Assembly: GCA_017432615.1 (NCBI GenBank)
Contig: JAFRIV010000029.1
Span: forward strand, 1 to 64,000
Length of the DNA: 64,000 nt
Reading direction: 5' to 3'
DNA from: Oscillospiraceae bacterium
GTDB lineage: Bacteria; Bacillota; Clostridia; Oscillospirales; Oscillospiraceae
The translations under genes were made by a program, and so were the position numbers. Shown in pieces: positions 15,575 to 23,892 of this stretch (position 1 is the first letter of the stretch; every line of letters starts with the position of its first letter). The notes under the pieces were generated by a model that was given only the letters and a program-made list of their open reading frames with translations, was not told the origin of the DNA and did no database searches.

Positions 15575-17617
15575 ATGACGAATACGCTCAATGAAGCGCT
15601 GAAAGCAAAAGAAAGAGAGCGGGTACAGTCTGCGGATGAGACGATCCATCTCGATGACGTTTCCCGTGTAAAAGTCCTTTCTCCCGGACAGCAGGTCTTC
15701 AAACGCTTTGTGCGCAACAGGCTTGCGGTCTTCGGAACCGGCCTGCTGATCCTGATGTTTGTCTTCTCCTTTATCGGCCCGCTGTTTTATGCCTATGGGC
15801 AAAAACAGATTTTTTACAAGTACAGCACGCAGAATGTCAATTACGCATTGGCCAAAACCAATACGGCATATAACGGGTATGTCGTAAACAGTGAGGTGGA
15901 GCTTTCCCGCAAGGTTGTCAATGCGATGAACAGCAACATCAAGAGCATGATCGCTTCTGAGGAGGAACTCCGCTGTGTATTCGACGGCGAAGAGGCCTAT
16001 CTGATCCGAAAACTCGGCCATGAGGTCTATACCCTCAGCAGGGCGGAGCTTACACCGATCTGCACAACGGGAAAGGCCGTTGTGCGCATCGGCACGTACA
16101 GCATGCTCTCCAAGTCCGTCGCCTATGCGGAAGCGGATGCGGAGGAGATCCCCGGCCTGGATGCCGCCGCTGCAAAAAACTGCAAGGGAAAGAACGGCTC
16201 TTTTGAACTGGACGGGATATCCTACACCTTTGAAATGGGCAAAGCGAAATCCTTTGATCTCTATACCGAGAGAGAGGGCTTTGTCTATACCGCATCTTCC
16301 CCGGGAGAAGGATTTGAAGAAGCGGTGGAAAGAGCGGTCGGGACCTCCGGGTTTTCTTATAACGGAAAGCAGTATTTTCTCTCCGAAAACGGCAAGACAG
16401 CCGCCGTCTATGAATTCCTGGGAGAAGAAGTGGGAAGAGTGTATTCTCTCCTTACGCTGGATACCTATACCACGGGGGAGACAATTTCCGATGATTTTCG
16501 TCCGGCTGCCCTGATGGCTGCCTACGGAAGCGGCAGTTTTACAGCCAACGGTGCGGCTTATACGGTTTTGCCGGAGGAGAACGGCGCCCTTGCGGTCTTT
16601 GACGCCGACGGGAAGGAATTTGCCGAATTTACCGACTTTACCGTCCGCCGTTATACAGGGGAAGACACCATGGACTATGATCTGAAGAATGCGATCATGG
16701 ATGAGATCCTCTCCATGCTTTCCGAGGGAAAGCGAACAGGGAAGCTGACCTATCCTCTCCCGATGCAGAATGAGACGGGATCCTACGTCTATGACGATTC
16801 CGGCGCTCTGCAGTACAATGATGCCGAGCTTACGATTACCCAGCGGGATACCGGAGAGTTTGTGATCAACTGTGAACAGATCATCTATGTGATCAATATG
16901 TATGAAGCCCCCAGTTCCAGGCATATCCTCGGTACCGACGGCGACGGATTTGACGTACTTGCCCGCATTATGTACGGCGGCAGGATTTCCCTGATGGTCG
17001 GGTTTGTGGTCGTCTTTCTGGAGATCCTGCTCGGGATCATCATGGGCGGCCTTGCGGGTTATTACGGCAAATGGGTGGATAATCTGATCATGCGTCTGGT
17101 GGATATTTTCTACTGCCTGCCGTCCATGCCGATCATGATCATCCTCGGCGCCATGATGGATGCCCTGCGCATGAACACGTATATCCGGCTGATCATCATG
17201 ATGGCGGCGCTTGGCCTGATGGGCTGGGCCGGTGTTGCAAGGCTTGTCCGCGGCCAGATCCTTTCTCTGAGGGAACAGGAGTTCATGGTCGCCACGGAGG
17301 CAACCGGCATCAAGGTCAGGTCCCGGATCTTCCGTCATCTGGTCCCCAATGTCATGCCGCAGCTGATCGTTACGGCAACTATGGGCATGGGCTCCGTAAT
17401 CATCATGGAGTCGACCCTCTCCTTCCTTGGCCTGGGGGTAAAGCATCCGCTGGCGACCTGGGGTACGATCATCAATTCCGTGTCCTCCGCCTCGGCTATG
17501 GCACACTATGCCTTTATCTGGATCCCGGTCGGGCTGCTGATCTGCCTGACGGTCATTGCCTTTAACTTTGTGGGCGACGGCCTCCGGGATGCTTATGATC
17601 CGAAATCAAAACGCTGA
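15575..17617 (+). CDS. Oligopeptide ABC transporter permease, OppC/DppC type, with a large extracytoplasmic insert
   Basis: 680 residues where the family is usually about 300. Helix 1 is at about 51-72. The conserved region that normally follows within some 50 residues, HILGTDGDGFDVLARIMYGG, starts only at 450. The intervening about 375 residues are hydrophilic, with repeating short strands (YTLSRAELTPICTTGKAVVR, FSYNGKQYFLSENGKTAAVY), and must lie outside the membrane. After 450 the permease is normal, with an EAA loop (EFMVATEATGIKVRSRIFRH) and terminal GDGLRDAYDPK. GAGGAGGTGCGG precedes the ATG. The insert could dock the non-lipidated binding protein, which is inference. Confidence 0.9.
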   Translation: MTNTLNEALKAKERERVQSADETIHLDDVSRVKVLSPGQQVFKRFVRNRLAVFGTGLLILMFVFSFIGPLFYAYGQKQIFYKYSTQNVNYALAKTNTAYNGYVVNSEVELSRKVVNAMNSNIKSMIASEEELRCVFDGEEAYLIRKLGHEVYTLSRAELTPICTTGKAVVRIGTYSMLSKSVAYAEADAEEIPGLDAAAAKNCKGKNGSFELDGISYTFEMGKAKSFDLYTEREGFVYTASSPGEGFEEAVERAVGTSGFSYNGKQYFLSENGKTAAVYEFLGEEVGRVYSLLTLDTYTTGETISDDFRPAALMAAYGSGSFTANGAAYTVLPEENGALAVFDADGKEFAEFTDFTVRRYTGEDTMDYDLKNAIMDEILSMLSEGKRTGKLTYPLPMQNETGSYVYDDSGALQYNDAELTITQRDTGEFVINCEQIIYVINMYEAPSSRHILGTDGDGFDVLARIMYGGRISLMVGFVVVFLEILLGIIMGGLAGYYGKWVDNLIMRLVDIFYCLPSMPIMIILGAMMDALRMNTYIRLIIMMAALGLMGWAGVARLVRGQILSLREQEFMVATEATGIKVRSRIFRHLVPNVMPQLIVTATMGMGSVIIMESTLSFLGLGVKHPLATWGTIINSVSSASAMAHYAFIWIPVGLLICLTVIAFNFVGDGLRDAYDPKSKR

Positions 17618-17634
17618 GAAGGGAGAAAGGAAAC

Positions 17635-18822
17635 ATGTCTGATCAGAAAAAAGGCTCCGCCTATATCTCGGCGTCCGAATCCCGACGGATCACCAGATTC
17701 AACCGCCGTGTCACGCGGAAGCTGGAAGAAAAACGGGCGGATGCTGGAAAAGACCCTTCTCTCTACACCACGAGGATGAAGGATGAAAACAACGTGGTGG
17801 AATTCGACAATGTCTGCACCTACTTTTTCTCGGATGTGGGAACGGTAAAAGCGGTGGACGGCGTGAACTTTTCCGTTCCGAAGCATTCCACAGTAGGCGT
17901 CGTCGGGGAATCAGGATGCGGGAAATCCGTAACCTCTCTCTCACTCATGCAGCTTCTGCAGCGGCCGAGCGGACAGATCGTCGGCGGGGAGATCCGCTTC
18001 AACAAAGGAGACGGCACGGCATATAATATTGCCAATACGCCGAATTCGGTAATGGAGCATATTCGCGGCAACAAGATCTCCATGATCTTTCAGGAGCCGA
18101 TGACAAGCCTGAACCCGGTCTTTAAGATCGGGGCTCAGGTGGATGAGGTGACGAAACTGCATCATCCTGAGATGAGTGAGGAGGCAATCAAAGCGCGTAC
18201 GCTGGAAATGCTGGATCTGGTGGGTATTGCCAACAAAGAAGGCGTGTATGATATGTATCCCCATGAACTCTCCGGCGGGATGCGCCAGAGGATCTGCATT
18301 GCCATTGCACTTGCCTGTTCTCCCACCCTGATCATCGCAGATGAACCGACGACAGCGCTGGATGTGACGATCCAGGCGCAGATCCTTGACCTGCTGCAGA
18401 ATCTGAAGGATAAGCTCAACTCCTCCATCATGCTGATCACTCATGATCTGGGGGTGGTTGCAGGGATGGCGGATTATGTCGTGGTCATGTATGCCGGCCG
18501 CGTTGTGGAAAAGGGCACGGCGGATGATATTTTCCATCACCCGGCGCATCCCTATACTATCGGGCTGATGGCTTCCAAACCGGTCGTCGGAAGAAAAGTG
18601 GACAAGCTCTACAACATTCCCGGCAATGTGCCGAATCCGGTGGATATGCCGAATTACTGTTACTTCCGCGACCGGTGCGAGATGAAGTGTGACCGCTGCA
18701 GCGGGCTCTATCCTCCGGAGATCAAAATCAGTGATACACACTATGTATCATGCTACCGGTTTTACGAAACGGGAGAGATCGGCGGGTATCCGAAGTCAGT
18801 GAATGTGGAGGAACTGGTATGA
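17635..18822 (+). CDS. Oligopeptide ABC transporter ATPase, OppD/DppD type
   Basis: 395-residue cytoplasmic ATPase. A basic extension of about 55 residues (RRITRFNRRVTRKLEEKRAD) precedes the ABC domain, which is uncommon. Walker A is GESGCGKS, the Q-loop is MIFQEPMTSLNP, the signature is LSGGMRQR, Walker B is LIIADEPTTALD and the switch His is in LITHDLG. The C-terminal oligopeptide-transporter domain carries the Cys-rich segment CYFRDRCEMKCDRC. AAAGGAAAC precedes the ATG. Its last codons overlap the start of the second ATPase by four bases, indicating translational coupling. Confidence 0.95.
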   Translation: MSDQKKGSAYISASESRRITRFNRRVTRKLEEKRADAGKDPSLYTTRMKDENNVVEFDNVCTYFFSDVGTVKAVDGVNFSVPKHSTVGVVGESGCGKSVTSLSLMQLLQRPSGQIVGGEIRFNKGDGTAYNIANTPNSVMEHIRGNKISMIFQEPMTSLNPVFKIGAQVDEVTKLHHPEMSEEAIKARTLEMLDLVGIANKEGVYDMYPHELSGGMRQRICIAIALACSPTLIIADEPTTALDVTIQAQILDLLQNLKDKLNSSIMLITHDLGVVAGMADYVVVMYAGRVVEKGTADDIFHHPAHPYTIGLMASKPVVGRKVDKLYNIPGNVPNPVDMPNYCYFRDRCEMKCDRCSGLYPPEIKISDTHYVSCYRFYETGEIGGYPKSVNVEELV

Positions 18823-19796
18823 CACAGAAAGATTATTTGCTGGAAGTTGACGATCTGGTCAAATATTTTCCGATCAAGACCGGTTTCTTTAAGCGTACGA
18901 CGGGATATGTGAAAGCAGTTGACGGAATCAGCTTTAAAATTGAGCGCGGTAAGACGATGGGACTCGTGGGGGAATCGGGCTGCGGGAAAAGCACCTGCGG
19001 CCGCACCATCCTCCGTCTGCTGGAAAAGACCTCCGGAAATGTGAGGATCGATGGGAAGGATATTTTTGCCATGAACCGGGAGGAACTGCGCACATTCCGT
19101 CCTCAGGCGCAGATCGTTTTTCAGGATCCCTATTCCAGCCTTTCCCCGCGGCTTCCGGTGGGAGAGATCATCGGGGAGGCGGTGCGGGAGCACGGAATCA
19201 TCGACGCTTCCGAGTTTGACAGCTACGTCACCCGCGTGATGAATGCCTGCGGGCTTCCGGAATACTATAAAGGCCGGTATCCGCATGAGTTTTCCGGCGG
19301 GCAGCGCCAGAGGATCTGCATTGCCAGAGCCTTGGCTTTGAACCCCCAGTTTATCGTCTGTGATGAACCGGTTTCCGCACTGGATGTTTCCATCCAGGCC
19401 CAGGTCATCAACCTGCTGAAAGATCTGCAGAAGGAATTCGGCCTGACCTATCTCTTTATCTCCCATGATCTTTCTGTGGTGGAGCATATCTCTGACACGG
19501 TGGGAGTCATGTATTTGGGGAACATGGTGGAGTTTTCCGAAACGGAAAAAATCTTTTCCAAACCGCTTCATCCCTACACACAGGCACTGTTTTCCGCTAT
19601 TCCGATCCCGGACCCGGATGTAAAGATCAACCGTATCGTTCTGGAAGGATCGATCCCCTCGCCGGCAGATCCTCCGCAGGGATGCAAATTCCATACGCGC
19701 TGCGCCGGATGCATGGAAAAATGCAAACAGATCGCTCCGGAATACCGCGAGGTGGAACCCGGTCATTTCTGCGCCTGCCACCTCTATGATGCGTAA
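18819..19796 (+). CDS. Oligopeptide ABC transporter ATPase, OppF/DppF type
   Basis: 325-residue second ATPase of the transporter. Walker A is GESGCGKST, the Q-loop is IVFQDPYSSLSPR, the signature is FSGGQRQR, Walker B is FIVCDEPVSALD and the switch is FISHDLSVVEHISD. The C-terminal domain has FHTRCAGCMEKC. I set the start at the ATG overlapping the oppD stop (ATGA), with GGAGG eight bases upstream; the 23 codons further upstream lie inside oppD and match nothing. Together with the preceding four genes it forms a complete peptide importer. Confidence 0.95.
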   Translation: MTQKDYLLEVDDLVKYFPIKTGFFKRTTGYVKAVDGISFKIERGKTMGLVGESGCGKSTCGRTILRLLEKTSGNVRIDGKDIFAMNREELRTFRPQAQIVFQDPYSSLSPRLPVGEIIGEAVREHGIIDASEFDSYVTRVMNACGLPEYYKGRYPHEFSGGQRQRICIARALALNPQFIVCDEPVSALDVSIQAQVINLLKDLQKEFGLTYLFISHDLSVVEHISDTVGVMYLGNMVEFSETEKIFSKPLHPYTQALFSAIPIPDPDVKINRIVLEGSIPSPADPPQGCKFHTRCAGCMEKCKQIAPEYREVEPGHFCACHLYDA

Positions 19797-19801
19797 AGAC
19801 C

Positions 19802-20041
19802 ATGCGAAACCGTAAAGAGGATTTTGAAGACGACGGCCGCACCATAGCGGACATGAATGTGGACGGTATGCCCTGGTATGAACCGAAGCGGCAGGATAAT
19901 GCGGAAAAGATCGAACTGACGTCTTCCGAGCAGCGTGCGCTCATCGGGAGTGCGTTAAAGGCGGCTTTGCTGGTCGCGGCGATCTTCGGGCTCGTATATT
20001 TCCTCTTTATCCTGTTCTGTACCCATGTATGGTTTGCATAA
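19802..20041 (+). CDS. Small single-helix membrane protein at the end of the opp operon
   Basis: 79 residues: a charged N-terminal half (MRNRKEDFEDDGRTIADMNV, then DGMPWYEPKR) and one membrane helix at about 48-75 ending in Trp-Phe-Ala. I do not recognise a named family, but the acidic-aromatic N-terminal motif looks conserved-hypothetical rather than random. It starts five bases after oppF, so it should be co-transcribed; the ribosome site (TAAAGAC) is weak and coupling is likely. The promoter and palindrome of the MATE gene follow. Confidence 0.65.
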   Translation: MRNRKEDFEDDGRTIADMNVDGMPWYEPKRQDNAEKIELTSSEQRALIGSALKAALLVAAIFGLVYFLFILFCTHVWFA

Positions 20042-20073
20042 ATCAGGTAACATAATTTATCGCCATTATCCGG

Positions 20074-20102
20074 TTGCAAATTGGGGAAAATAAAGCTATA
20101 AT
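20074..20102 (+). promoter_or_regulatory. Promoter of the MATE exporter gene
   Basis: TTGCAA (20074-20079), 17-base spacer, perfect TATAAT (20097-20102). The expected start site lies inside the palindrome that follows. Confidence 0.65.
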
Positions 20103-20133
20103 ACTGCGGCACGCTTTTGAGCGTGCCGCAGTA
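20102..20133. promoter_or_regulatory. Perfect 13-base palindrome overlapping the MATE transcription start
   Basis: TACTGCGGCACGC and GCGTGCCGCAGTA are exact inverted repeats around TTTTGA. The left arm begins at the last base of the -10 box. This is the position of a repressor operator. No T-run follows, so an intrinsic terminator for the opp operon is less likely, though a hairpin in RNA is possible. Confidence 0.5.
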
Positions 20134-20191
20134 CGCAGGAAGGGGGGCGAACGGAACGATCAGCAGAGAGAGAACACCGTCTGCCGTGCGC

Positions 20192-21529
20192 ATGTCGGAA
20201 GGCGCCATCGGCAGCCAGATCATCCGTTTTGCGATCCCACTCTTCATAGGGAATCTTTTCCAGCAGCTCTACAGTACGGTGGATGCACTGATCGTGGGCA
20301 ATCTGCTTGGGAATCATGCGCTGGCTGCTGTCACTTCGGTCGGATCACTGGTCTTTATGCTGATCGGCTTTGTAGAGGGTGTGTTCATCGGAGCGTCCGT
20401 CACGGTATCCCGCTATTTCGGCGCCAGAGACGCTGCGGATCTTTCCCTTGCCGTTCATACGGATCTTGCTTTCTGCCTTTTGGCAGGAACCGTTCTCACG
20501 ATCATCGGGACGGTCTTTTCTGACGATATCCTGCGCCTGATGGGGACACCGGAGGAGATCCTGCCGGAAGCAGCGCTTTATCTGCGGATCTATTTTTCAG
20601 GTGCACTGGCCACAACGCTGTATAACTGCTGCCGCGGGATTATGCAGGCAGTGGGAGACAGCCTGCATCCGCTCTATTATCTGATCGGCTCTTCGGTGAT
20701 CAACACGGTGCTGGATGTCGTGTTTATAGCGGGTTTTCACGGCGGGGTAGGGAGTGCGGCTCTGGCAACCGTCATTTCTCAGTCTGTAAGCGCGGTATTG
20801 TGTCTGATACGGCTCTGCCGTACGAAAGAAGAGCATCGGGTCCGTTTGAGGAAGATTGCTTTTAACGGACTGATTTTTCGGCAGATCATCCGGTACGGAC
20901 TGCCGTCCGGTTTTCAGAATTCCGCTATTGCGTTTGCAAATGTTCTTGTACAGTCCAATATCAACGCTTTCGGCACGATGGCGGTTGCGGGCTGCGGAGC
21001 ATATACCAAGATAGAAGGTTTTGTTTTTCTGCCGATCACCAGCTTTGTCATGGCGCTGACCACGTTTATCGGGCAGAATCTCGGAGCCGGGCAGTACGGG
21101 CGGGCAAAAAAGGGCGCCCGATTCGGCCTCCTCTGCGTCGTATGTACTGCAGAGGCGATCGGTTTGGCCGTGTTTTTTGCCATGCCGGTTCTCATCAGGG
21201 CATTCACGGCCGAGCCGGAGGCCATTGCATACGGTGTTTTGAAAGCAAGGCAGTGTTCGCTCTTTTTCTGTTTTCTTGCCGCAACACACGGCATCGCCGG
21301 GGTCCTTCGCGGGGCGGGAAAATCGCTTTTCCCAATGGCCTGCTATCTCTCCGTCTGGGGGGTCGGGCGCGTTATCTATCTTGCACTGCTGGTTCCCGTA
21401 TTTCATTCGATCACGACTGTCAATCTGGTATATCCGCTCACCTGGTTTCTCACCACGGGAATGCTGTATCTCTATTATCGCCGCGCTGACTGGACACACG
21501 GGTTTGAGACGGAAAAACAGAAAGCATAA
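20192..21529 (+). CDS. MATE-family multidrug/Na+ exporter
   Basis: 445-residue inner-membrane protein with 12 hydrophobic segments and the usual two-fold repeat. The N-terminal block IIRFAIPLFIGNLFQQLYST, then VDALIVGNLLG, is the family signature; TFIGQNLGAGQYGRAKKGAR marks the second half. I start at ATG 20192, just before the conserved block. A stronger ribosome site (AGGAAGGGGGG, about 20137-20147) lies further upstream but has no ATG, GTG or TTG at useful distance in frame; GTG 20186 or a rare ATC at 20159 remain possible. The preceding promoter and palindrome suggest repressor control. Substrate unknown. Confidence 0.88.
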   Translation: MSEGAIGSQIIRFAIPLFIGNLFQQLYSTVDALIVGNLLGNHALAAVTSVGSLVFMLIGFVEGVFIGASVTVSRYFGARDAADLSLAVHTDLAFCLLAGTVLTIIGTVFSDDILRLMGTPEEILPEAALYLRIYFSGALATTLYNCCRGIMQAVGDSLHPLYYLIGSSVINTVLDVVFIAGFHGGVGSAALATVISQSVSAVLCLIRLCRTKEEHRVRLRKIAFNGLIFRQIIRYGLPSGFQNSAIAFANVLVQSNINAFGTMAVAGCGAYTKIEGFVFLPITSFVMALTTFIGQNLGAGQYGRAKKGARFGLLCVVCTAEAIGLAVFFAMPVLIRAFTAEPEAIAYGVLKARQCSLFFCFLAATHGIAGVLRGAGKSLFPMACYLSVWGVGRVIYLALLVPVFHSITTVNLVYPLTWFLTTGMLYLYYRRADWTHGFETEKQKA

Positions 21530-21547
21530 AAGGAAGGGGCGGCAAGT

Positions 21548-22063
21548 ATGGTTGATATTGTCCTCGTTGAGCCGGAAATTCCACACAATACAGGCGCCAT
21601 TGCCCGCACCTGTGCTGCTACCGGTGCCCGGCTGCATCTGATCAAACCCCTTGGGTTTGATATTTCCGACAAAATGGTAAAGCGCTGCGGGCTGGATTAC
21701 TGGTACCTGGTGGAGATCCGCGTCTATGAAGATCTGGAAGAGTATTTCACCGTAAACGGAGATGCCGATATTTATCTGGCTACCACCAAGGCTCCGCATA
21801 TTTATACGGAAGCGGATTTTTCCGGGAATGTATCGCTTTTTTTCGGAAAGGAGACAGCCGGGCTGCCGGAGTGGCTGAGAGAGAAATACCGTGATCGGTG
21901 TATACGGATCCCAATGATCTCGGAAGCACGCAGTCTCAATCTGTCCAATTCCGTTGCTATCCTGGCTTATGAAGCGCTGCGGCAGCAGGGATTTCCGAAA
22001 CTGAAGGCACTCGGCTCTATGGCAGAAAAGGAAAAAGGAGAAGGATCATGCATAATGAACTGA
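21548..22063 (+). CDS. trmL: tRNA (cytidine/uridine(34)-2'-O)-methyltransferase
   Basis: 171-residue SPOUT methyltransferase that methylates the ribose of the wobble base in leucine tRNAs. Motifs: LVEPEIPHNTGAIARTCAAT at the N-terminus, LFFGKETAGLP near 100 and the knot segment RIPMISEARSLNLSNSVAIL near 125-145. Length is typical. AAAGGAAGGGG precedes the ATG. The 3' end overlaps greA by 16 bases, so the genes are co-transcribed. Confidence 0.93.
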   Translation: MVDIVLVEPEIPHNTGAIARTCAATGARLHLIKPLGFDISDKMVKRCGLDYWYLVEIRVYEDLEEYFTVNGDADIYLATTKAPHIYTEADFSGNVSLFFGKETAGLPEWLREKYRDRCIRIPMISEARSLNLSNSVAILAYEALRQQGFPKLKALGSMAEKEKGEGSCIMN

Positions 22064-22551
22064 CAAAAAATGATATTAAGATCATGCAGGAGGAACTGGA
22101 TCACATCCGTGTGGATGTGATGCCCGGCGTGATCGAAGAGGTCAAGCGTACCCGTGCATTCGGGGACCTGAGTGAAAATGACGAATACAAGACCGCAAAG
22201 CGTGAGCAGAATCATTACCGCAGTCGTATGCGGTACCTGGAGGGAATGATCAAAACGGCGAAAGTCATTGATGACCGTTCCGGTGAAAACGAAGTCGGGC
22301 TGTTTGACAAAGTGGAGATCTATATCCCCGAAGATGACGAGACGGAGACGGTCTCCGTCGTTACCACCGTGCGCTGTGATCCGCGCAGGGGGCTGATCAG
22401 TATGGAATCTCCCGCCGGAAAGACGCTTCTCGGCAAAAAATGCGGAGACACCGTAGAGATCCGGGTCAACGATTCCTACAGTTATACTGCGGAGATCCGA
22501 AACATTACCAAAGGAGAAGACGACGGCTCCGCCGCTTTGATGGCATTTTGA
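22048..22551 (+). CDS. greA: Transcription elongation factor GreA
   Basis: 167 residues. The N-terminal coiled coil carries the tip acidic motif (GDLSENDEYKTAKREQ, residues about 40-55) that enters the RNA polymerase secondary channel and promotes cleavage of backtracked RNA. The C-terminal FKBP-like domain follows, with SPAGKTLLGKKCGDTVEI. AAAAGGAGAAGGATC precedes the ATG, which lies inside the end of trmL. Length and domain order are normal. Confidence 0.93.
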   Translation: MHNELTKNDIKIMQEELDHIRVDVMPGVIEEVKRTRAFGDLSENDEYKTAKREQNHYRSRMRYLEGMIKTAKVIDDRSGENEVGLFDKVEIYIPEDDETETVSVVTTVRCDPRRGLISMESPAGKTLLGKKCGDTVEIRVNDSYSYTAEIRNITKGEDDGSAALMAF

Positions 22552-22602
22552 TGCTGCGCGGAGAGAAACAGCGGAGCAGAGGGAAAGACAGCAAAAAATC
22601 TG

Positions 22603-22631
22603 TTGCCTTACCGGGGCAAATACGGTATAAT
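22603..22631 (+). promoter_or_regulatory. Promoter of murI, leaderless arrangement
   Basis: TTGCCT (22603-22608), 17-base spacer, perfect TATAAT (22626-22631). The start site is expected at about 22638, two or three bases before the ATG, and there is no Shine-Dalgarno sequence. Confidence 0.6.
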
Positions 22632-22640
22632 CAATCTATT

Positions 22641-23435
22641 ATGGATAACAGACCTGTTGGATTTTTTGATTCCGGTCTTGGCGGGCTGACGGCGGTTTCG
22701 GCTTTTCGTGCCCGGTTGCCGGAGGAAAACATTATTTATTTTGGGGATACGGCCCGAAACCCGTACGGGACGCGTTCCGTTGCCGAACTTCGGATCATGG
22801 CGGAGGAAAATCTGCGTTTCCTCCGGCGCTTTTCTGTGAAGGCGGTCATAGTAGCCTGCGGGACGATGTCTGCCAACGTTCCGGAGGTTTTTTCCGCATG
22901 GGAGGTGCCGGTTTTCGACGTGCTGCGTCCTTCTGTTCGGGCAATGGCAGCGGTCCCCGGAAAGGCACCTCTCGCAGTGATTGCCACAGAGGCGAGCATC
23001 CGAAGCGGTGCGTTTGCTTCCGCCCTGCAGCATGCCTGCCCGGGGAGGGAGGTTCTCTCGGTTGCCTGTCAGGAATTCGTCTCTCTATGTGAAACAGGGC
23101 ACACCGCGCCGGAGGATCCCGCACTGCGGTCTTCGGTGGAAAAACTGCTTTCTCCCCTGAAAGAAGCCGGACCCGATGCGCTGCTGCTGGGGTGTACACA
23201 CTTCGGGCTGATCGCGCCTGCCATTCAGGCTTTTCTCGGACCGGGCACGGCGCTGGTGTCTGCTTCCGCTTTTGCTGCGGATGCCATGCAGGAATATCTG
23301 ATCCGGCATGAGATGACGGGAGGCAGCGGCTGTGAGTCGTACTACACCAGCGGTGACCTGGCTGAATTTGAGAAGCTGGCAGGCCGATTTCTCGGCAGGC
23401 CGATTACGGCATTAAAAGGAATGGCAGGAGAATAA
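22641..23435 (+). CDS. murI: Glutamate racemase
   Basis: 264-residue cytoplasmic enzyme making D-glutamate for peptidoglycan. Motifs: GFFDSGLGGLTAV at the N-terminus, YFGDTARNPYGTRS near 35, first catalytic Cys in VACGTMSANVPE near 73, second in LLGCTHFGL near 180. The usual first motif is ACNTASA; the Asn that contacts the substrate is Gly here, so activity or specificity may differ, and another Asp/Glu racemase-type activity is possible. The ATG at 22641 is set by the promoter, whose start site lies two or three bases upstream; open frame further upstream overlaps greA and would not be in this transcript. Confidence 0.85.
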   Translation: MDNRPVGFFDSGLGGLTAVSAFRARLPEENIIYFGDTARNPYGTRSVAELRIMAEENLRFLRRFSVKAVIVACGTMSANVPEVFSAWEVPVFDVLRPSVRAMAAVPGKAPLAVIATEASIRSGAFASALQHACPGREVLSVACQEFVSLCETGHTAPEDPALRSSVEKLLSPLKEAGPDALLLGCTHFGLIAPAIQAFLGPGTALVSASAFAADAMQEYLIRHEMTGGSGCESYYTSGDLAEFEKLAGRFLGRPITALKGMAGE

Positions 23436-23439
23436 ACGG

Positions 23440-23892
23440 ATGAAGAAAAAAGATGTGATTATTTCCATGCAGACCGTCCAGAATGTTGACGGTGCGGAAA
23501 AGCCTGATACCATCAGTTTCATGACGGACGGATCCTATATGTTTGATGGAGACGAATGGTCGGTTTCCTACGATGAAAGTGAGATCACCGGCCTGCCGGG
23601 CACCAGGACGACGGTCAGGATCCATCCCAGAGAGATCGTGGTGGACCGTGCCGGCAGCCTGACGAGCCGTATGGTCTTCCGCGAGGGAGAGAAGACCTCT
23701 TTCCTTTATGAAATGCCTTACGGCAGTACAACGCTTGGCCTGGATACAAGAAAGATTGTTCAGAATTTCAATGACGGGGGAGGAACGGCAGAAGTGGAGT
23801 ATGTGATTGATTTTGCCCGTTCTCCGGTATCCAGAAACCGCCTTACCATTGACGTCCGACAGACAGGAGGCTTAAACCAGTGCGTAATTTGA
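23440..23892 (+). CDS. DUF1934 (YwiB-like) beta-barrel protein
   Basis: 150 residues of the DUF1934 family, a small lipocalin-like barrel of unknown function. Recognisable features: KDVIISMQTVQNVDGAE at the N-terminus, MTDGSYMFDGDEWSVSYDES, FEYEMPYG-type core reading FLYEMPYGSTTLGLDTR and a final strand VEYVIDFAR. GGAGAATAAACGG precedes the ATG. It overlaps argS by 13 bases, the arrangement seen in many Bacillota, implying translational coupling and perhaps a shared role in arginine or translation metabolism (inference). Confidence 0.88.
   Translation: MKKKDVIISMQTVQNVDGAEKPDTISFMTDGSYMFDGDEWSVSYDESEITGLPGTRTTVRIHPREIVVDRAGSLTSRMVFREGEKTSFLYEMPYGSTTLGLDTRKIVQNFNDGGGTAEVEYVIDFARSPVSRNRLTIDVRQTGGLNQCVI

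Noticed and set aside
12063-17506. Very long open frames on the minus strand, antisense to the peptide-transporter genes
   Set aside because: They mirror the codon pattern of the real plus-strand genes, lack ribosome sites and show no family motifs. The same applies to the antisense frame across 311-2623.
20117-20191. TTG start for the MATE gene inside the palindrome
   Set aside because: It lies upstream of the best ribosome site and adds residues not seen in the family.
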